From the NCBI RefSeq assembly GCF_022201045.2, contig NC_068561.1, positions 19,160,501 to 19,224,500 on the forward strand: a stretch of DNA of 64,000 bases, written 5' to 3'. A program made the position numbers and the translations under genes. The DNA is from Citrus sinensis (Eukaryota; Streptophyta; Magnoliopsida; Sapindales; Rutaceae). Under the pieces are notes generated by a model. It searched no databases, was not told the origin of the DNA, and was given only the letters and a program-made list of their open reading frames with translations. This document shows, piece after piece, positions 59,104-64,000 of this stretch; position 1 is the first letter of the stretch; every line of letters starts with the position of its first letter.

Positions 59104-60354
59104 AAGAACGAAACCTAAAGCTGATTTTTTGAGTGAAATGATTTCGTTATTATATGGGGATTAGGAGATTTTGAAAATGGGGAATATGATTAACTGGAGC
59201 GGAGATTCCGCCATTTTTCGGCTTGATTTGGGCTTCAGTTTCAGTGTCTGGATTGGACTCTGTCGGTCTTCTTACTCAGCTGGGTCCGTCAGTTTTTCGG
59301 CTTCTAGAGTTCGTTGAAATTATGGGATAGAGTTACTCATTTCCATGGTAATTTCGAGGGATAAAAAATGGGTAAAGATGGAAGAGTGGATGAGTTGGTG
59401 ACAGGTGGCGAAAGTGTAACCTGTTGTTTATTTTTTAATTTTCAAATTTTTAAAAAGGCTCATGAACATTGTATATTGCTTAGGCCGCCTCAACGTGCTT
59501 GTTATATCCACCCCTGAGCCATAGCCCATTGGTTTGGTTGGTTCGGCTTCAGGTTGGTTAGGCTTCAACGACCCGCGGTTTGCATGCGGCCCTATGGATT
59601 GATTTTCAGGGTCCCATATTATTCTTGGAACAGGATCATCTTCGGATCTAAACTCTACTGAATTTTTTAAGATTTTCTACTGTGTGTCTTTTATTAATAG
59701 TGTATGATTAAGATTTTATTTTTTTTTATTTTTTTATTTATTAACTACCAATCAGTAATTGAATTATTTGTTCAGGAAATGATCGGATTAGAAGAGAATT
59801 ATGATCCATCATTCTCTCTTACTTCGACATGGGATTAATTGTAACGACGGTTATGTTTCACAACTTACACAGACAAATATCATTTTTTTAAGGCAAAAAG
59901 CACTTTTTTTTTTTGCACTACAATTGAAATACAATCATTTTGTGGTTTTTTTTTCTAAACAATATACAGTGCGTGACCGTCGCATGGTATATTGTTTCTT
60001 AATGTAAATACAAACAAAATAAATGATTTTATTTCACATAAGAAATATTACAATTAAATATCCCTAAAAATAAACAAGCATTTATTAATTTACAAGCGAT
60101 TTATTATTTAGAGTTTGTTTAAAATTATTTTTAAAAGGTTAAAAGTGATTTTAAAAAGTTAAAAGTTAATTTTAGTATTTGATAAATTTTTTAAATGTTA
60201 CTTTTGACACAATAAAATCTTACATTGAGAATCAATTTTCTACTTAATACAGTTCATATATATCCTTTTATAGATTATATAAATATCTAAAATTATTCTT
60301 ATTAATTAAGAAATAAAATCATTAACTCATGAGAGATTATCATCATCATCATCA

Positions 60355-60397
<43 letters not shown>

Positions 60398-60833
60398 CAT
60401 CAATTATATTGAGATAAAAAAGTAAAATTAAAAATATAAAATATTTATTACAATTACCAATTATTATATGTACATAATAAAAAATTTATATACACGTTTA
60501 TAAATACGTAAAAAAAATTATTTAAAATTATGTCCAACTCAATCATTTATATTCTTACATTGGGTTTATTGCTGGCTTGCTGCTCCGTTGAACAAAAAAC
60601 GTGCTTCCACTTTATGGATATACTAGAAAATAGAACCGCGCTTTACGCGGCTTTAAAAAAAGAATTAGTATTATCATTTTTTCTTACTTTACACTTGATG
60701 AAACTGATAAAAAATATGAATTGATTTTTTTTAAGACGAGGCAGCATTATAAAAAATAAAAAAAGCTATTGGCCAACAATACAAATAAAAAAAGCTATTG
60801 GCCAACAATACAAATAAAAAAGTAACGCAAGAT
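59104..60833. other. intergenic stretch with microsatellite and small tandem repeats
   Basis: It begins with the 5' leader of the unknown-function gene. It holds a (CAT)n(TTA)n run at 60341-60402 and two copies of a ~28-bp unit with AAAGCTATTGGCCAACAATAC at 60759-60815. A 64-codon frame at 60530-60724 is not convincing. Confidence 0.5.
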
Positions 60834-61140
60834 AAAGAATAAAATGAGAGAATATATTATAGAGTGATTTTATTCATTCTAATTGTGTGTGTACAAAACA
60901 AAAAGATGGGCTCTCCTTTTATAGTTACATAATCACTCCATAAAATTAATGAAAAATTATGGATCATAATTCCTTATGAGATAGTGAGAGTTATATGGAA
61001 GCTAAATATTGCTAATGGAAAATAGTGGAGAGACTAAGAGATATATATTATGAATATCTACATTTATTTTAATAAATTCATAACACTCTCCATTGGATGT
61101 TCATTACAAAGAATATGCCTCATTAAAATCTTTACATAAT
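60834..61140. mobile_element. Ty1/copia-type LTR remnant (solo LTR or fragment)
   Basis: It contains blocks typical of a widespread plant copia LTR: TGGGCTCTCCTTTTATAGTTAC, then TCATAACACTCTCCATTGGATGTTCATTAC and ATGCCTCATTAAAATC. No gag/pol coding or second LTR is nearby, so a solo LTR or truncated copy is likely. Borders are approximate. Confidence 0.6.
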
Positions 61141-62180
61141 TGTTATTGTGTGATAACAATTAAATTAACTATGAGAAGATGAAAAGTTAAATATAAAAGA
61201 AAATTTCTTTATTTATTAGATAATAGAGAATATATAAAGATGAGAAATGATGATGTCACGTCACCTCCTCAAATCTCAATTTTTTATATATATAAATAGA
61301 TAGATATTGATAGATAGATTGCTTTTCCAATTTCGAATAATAAATAAGTGTAGCTTACAGAGTTGGGGCTCGTATTGTTTTGTTGACTGATCATATTCTC
61401 GTCACATAACCCACAAAGACTGCGTATTTAATTTTCTTTCATTAAAATTCAGATTTTTCTTATATTTCGTTAGTTAACAAGTCATAATCAGTTAATCACA
61501 TCATATACTCAACGAGGTAATTGTACCGTTGTTATAGGTATAAGTGAAAGACATTTTGTGTCTATTTTAATGAAAAATAGAATAATTTGTAAAAGTACAA
61601 AGAGTAAAAATAATGTCAAACTAGCACGTACATAATATGTGTTATTGCTCGACTGACCTATTACAATGAGGAACTCTAAACCAAAGGATAATAAAAATAC
61701 AAAAGATGTTAGGTAGCATTTCAATATAAACTACAAATGAATGTATTTAGTAAATTCATGTTGATTAATAGTATTCTAAATGAATTCGATCATTGACATG
61801 ATAGTTAATAATTATTATTTGAAATGCTCGTTGAGTGTAGCTCAATTATTAGTGAATGTATTTTTTTATCTGTAATTACCGAGTTCAAATAATATAAAGA
61901 CATATAAATTTCTCATCTCTATTGTCCCTTTTTTTTTTTTTTTACAAAAAAAGTACTATTTTAAACACAATTATTGATGGAAAAAAAGTAGTTTAGGATA
62001 TAAAAGATGTGAATAATTAATTTAATTACTAATTTAAATATATATATATATATTTTTAATATTAAAATTCAGTCGGTTACCCTTTTTTTTTTAACATGGA
62101 GCAGCAGTAAAAATAAAAAGGATAAATAGAGGTTCCAGAGCGCAAGTCCTAGCAGAAGTGGAAATACGCACGACGTCCAA
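61141..62180. other. AT-rich spacer
   Basis: No gene seen. Contains TA runs near 61287-61320 and 62036-62052. The right side should hold the promoter of the following plus-strand gene. Confidence 0.4.
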
Positions 62181-64000
62181 GACAGATCAACAGCCATCGA
62201 ATAATCCAGAAGCAATCACAACCGTTAGATCGAATCGCATCCAGAACCACTCGGTTGAAAAAACAGAAGAAAAAGGTAGAAAGAGAGTACAAGACAACAC
62301 AACAGAAAAGGGACCCAAACGGAGAGCCTTTTATTTCATTACTCGTATGCGCACTTCGTTTCCCGGATCTGAGCGTCTCGCTCGTCGGACTCGTACAGCA
62401 CGCTCTCTCTCTCTCTCCCTCTCTTAAAACCCGACTGTAAAAACCCTAAAACCTCCGCCGCATAAAGGTCTCCCTCTCTCCGTACGTAATTTATTAAACG
62501 CCTAAAATAAATAAACAAGATAAAACTAAAAAAATATATTTTAAATTTATGTATATGTGTTTTGTTTTTGTTTTTTAAAAAATTTTTCTTATACCAGGGA
62601 GTTAGTGGAGGTTTAGTTGTTCGCATTTTTACGGGGACGATCGGGGCGGAGATTGGAGGTTAAAGAGGCAAAAGCGAAGAGCTGGTGTTCATTCAGGTTT
62701 GTTTTTGGATTTTATTGTTGCCGTTTCAGTTGAGAGAAAACGTGAGAAAGCGAGGGAAAATTTTGAGTCTTTCTGTTTTGAGAAATAGCATACGAAAGGT
62801 TTTATTCATTGTCTATTTATTTATTTATTTTTTAAAATTTGGAGGTTAAAGAGGAGTTTCATTTGCTGGAATGACTTTAGGGAAATTTCTGCTTTCAAAG
62901 ATAAGTAAAGCGAGCATGCAAGCAAAATTGAATTTATAATTATTATTAGTATTATTTGTGAATTATTAGTAAATTTAAGGGACGGTCCATTTCGTCCCTG
63001 AAGTGCAAACTTTTTACCGTGCGCTTGAAAACTTGGAATTTGGGTTTGGGTATAGTTGCACCAGCTACTGAAACGTAGAATGTGGGGTTTTATGCGTGCT
63101 ATAAATTTATTTTTTGATTATGTTACTATCCCTTTTGTGGTTTTTATCTGGACAGTCATGTTCTAAAGGATTTATGTTCTCAAGGGTTAATGTCTCTTAA
63201 TTATTCTGTGTATGCACCACTTTCTGCTCTGGATTAATATGTTCGAAATTGTAGATTTTATGATATTTGGAATTTGCAACCAATTGTGGGTCAGTTAATA
63301 GAGCAAACTTAGGAGATATGGAGTAGTTTTGTCGAGGAAAGATATTGTTGCTCCTTAAGGCGCAGGATCTTTAGTTTTGGCTCCCATGCTAATATGTGGT
63401 CAACAGGCAGCAAACTAAAGGGTAGGTAGGTTGAAGACACATTTGCTAGGTACTCTATGATAGAATTGATTTAGGGTGGTATAGTGGTTACAGGGGCAAT
63501 TTATACTGATGCGTGAACTGGATGTGAATGATACTTAGAATTTATGGACCGCCACTCTGTCTTAGCATCGAAACCATGCCATACTGCAAGCCAAGTTTGA
63601 AACATCTTGGTTTTGCATGTGAAACTTCCATTTGAAATATAATGAGGTGTTAGGTGAGGTGAAGGGCTCAACTATACCCTCTAAAGGTTTTATTCGTGTG
63701 ACAGGCTTTAGCCAAAGTAGTAAAGGTAGTGTATTTTCCTCTCATTTGAATAGGCTACATGAATTAAATTCTTTATACAGTTAAGTTAGTCAGATAGTTT
63801 ATAATTCTCTTTGCATGTATTTTTGACCTAAATTTCTTTTGGTTCATAGCATGTTATGTCTATTGTAACATGTTGTGTTGGCGAAGTTAAGATGAATATT
63901 TGTGTCAGCAGTCTGCAGAGTCTGAAGCTATTGGCTTGAGAGTGTTGTTAGAGTTGTGTATGTGTTTTTGCTTCTTCTGTTTTGCTGTGTGTACCATGTC
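62181..64000 (+). other. probable 5' untranslated exons of a plus-strand gene continuing beyond the window
   Basis: A CT-rich leader (62401-62426) and AAACCCTAAAACC text are typical of plant 5' UTRs. A likely exon runs from about 62599 to 62696, with acceptor TTATACCAG|GGAG and donor CATTCAG|GTTTGT. It contains no long frame. The following sequence has the T-rich look of a long leader intron. No coding exon is identifiable before 64000, so the product is unknown. Confidence 0.5.
62401..62426 (+). repeat. CT-rich microsatellite in presumed 5' leader
   Basis: A (CT)n-type run interrupted once by CCC, directly upstream of AAACCCGACTGTAAAAACCC. Such runs are common at plant transcription starts and leaders. 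Confidence 0.7.

Noticed and set aside
60530-60724. 64-codon plus-strand frame with a hydrophobic start (possible signal peptide)
   Set aside because: No family motif, and it lies in repeat-rich DNA next to microsatellites and an LTR fragment.

Overview
The window is nuclear DNA from a flowering plant, most likely a woody eudicot; a Citrus-like genome is my guess from general feel, not from a search. The DNA is AT-rich. Genes have many short introns with GT/AG borders, and long spacers hold SINE, hAT-like, TRIM and copia remnants. All coding models below were built by hand, by joining exons whose phases agree and checking them against conserved motifs.

Layout. 0-4.6 kb: two tandem mTERF-repeat genes on the minus strand, the first running off the left edge. 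5.6-8.3 kb: a two-RRM gene of the UBP1-associated protein 2 type (minus). 10.0-17.2 kb: a tandem MYB-CC (G2-like/PHR1-type) transcription factor cluster on the minus strand, made of two intact genes with a truncated MYB-CC pseudogene between them. 17.2-30.1 kb: gene-poor repeat land with a SINE carrying a 15-bp target duplication, two hAT-like elements with 7-8-bp duplications, a long-armed foldback repeat and a MITE. 30.3 kb: a small DUF761 gene (plus) behind a 30-C homopolymer. 35.2-37.0 kb: the riboflavin-pathway deaminase PYRD (minus). It is flanked on both sides by direct copies of one duplicated segment; the right copy has been split by a 2.5-kb nest of transposons, and the left copy keeps the empty sites. 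42.8 kb: a small secreted-peptide precursor with a CLE-like tail (minus). 46.4-51.0 kb: an EMSY-LIKE (EML) chromatin reader gene (plus). 51.3-53.3 kb: a spliced minus-strand transcript candidate with only small ORFs, converging on EML. 54.3-57.2 kb: a SANT plus bromodomain protein (minus). 58.0-59.1 kb: a conserved plant protein of unknown function (minus). 60.8-61.1 kb: a copia-type LTR remnant. 62.2 kb to the end: apparent 5' untranslated exons of a plus-strand gene whose coding part lies beyond the window.

There is no operon-like co-function. The genes are ordinary plant nuclear genes for organelle gene expression (mTERF), RNA binding, transcription, chromatin reading, vitamin B2 synthesis and probably peptide signalling. 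The most informative signals are structural: a recent 150-bp duplication that made a decoy splice acceptor in EML, the duplicated PYRD flanks that act as a natural before/after record of transposon insertions, the SINE family with an internal duplication, and the MYB-CC cluster with a pseudogene, a GC-AG intron and an intron loss. I saw no CRISPR, prokaryotic or viral system.
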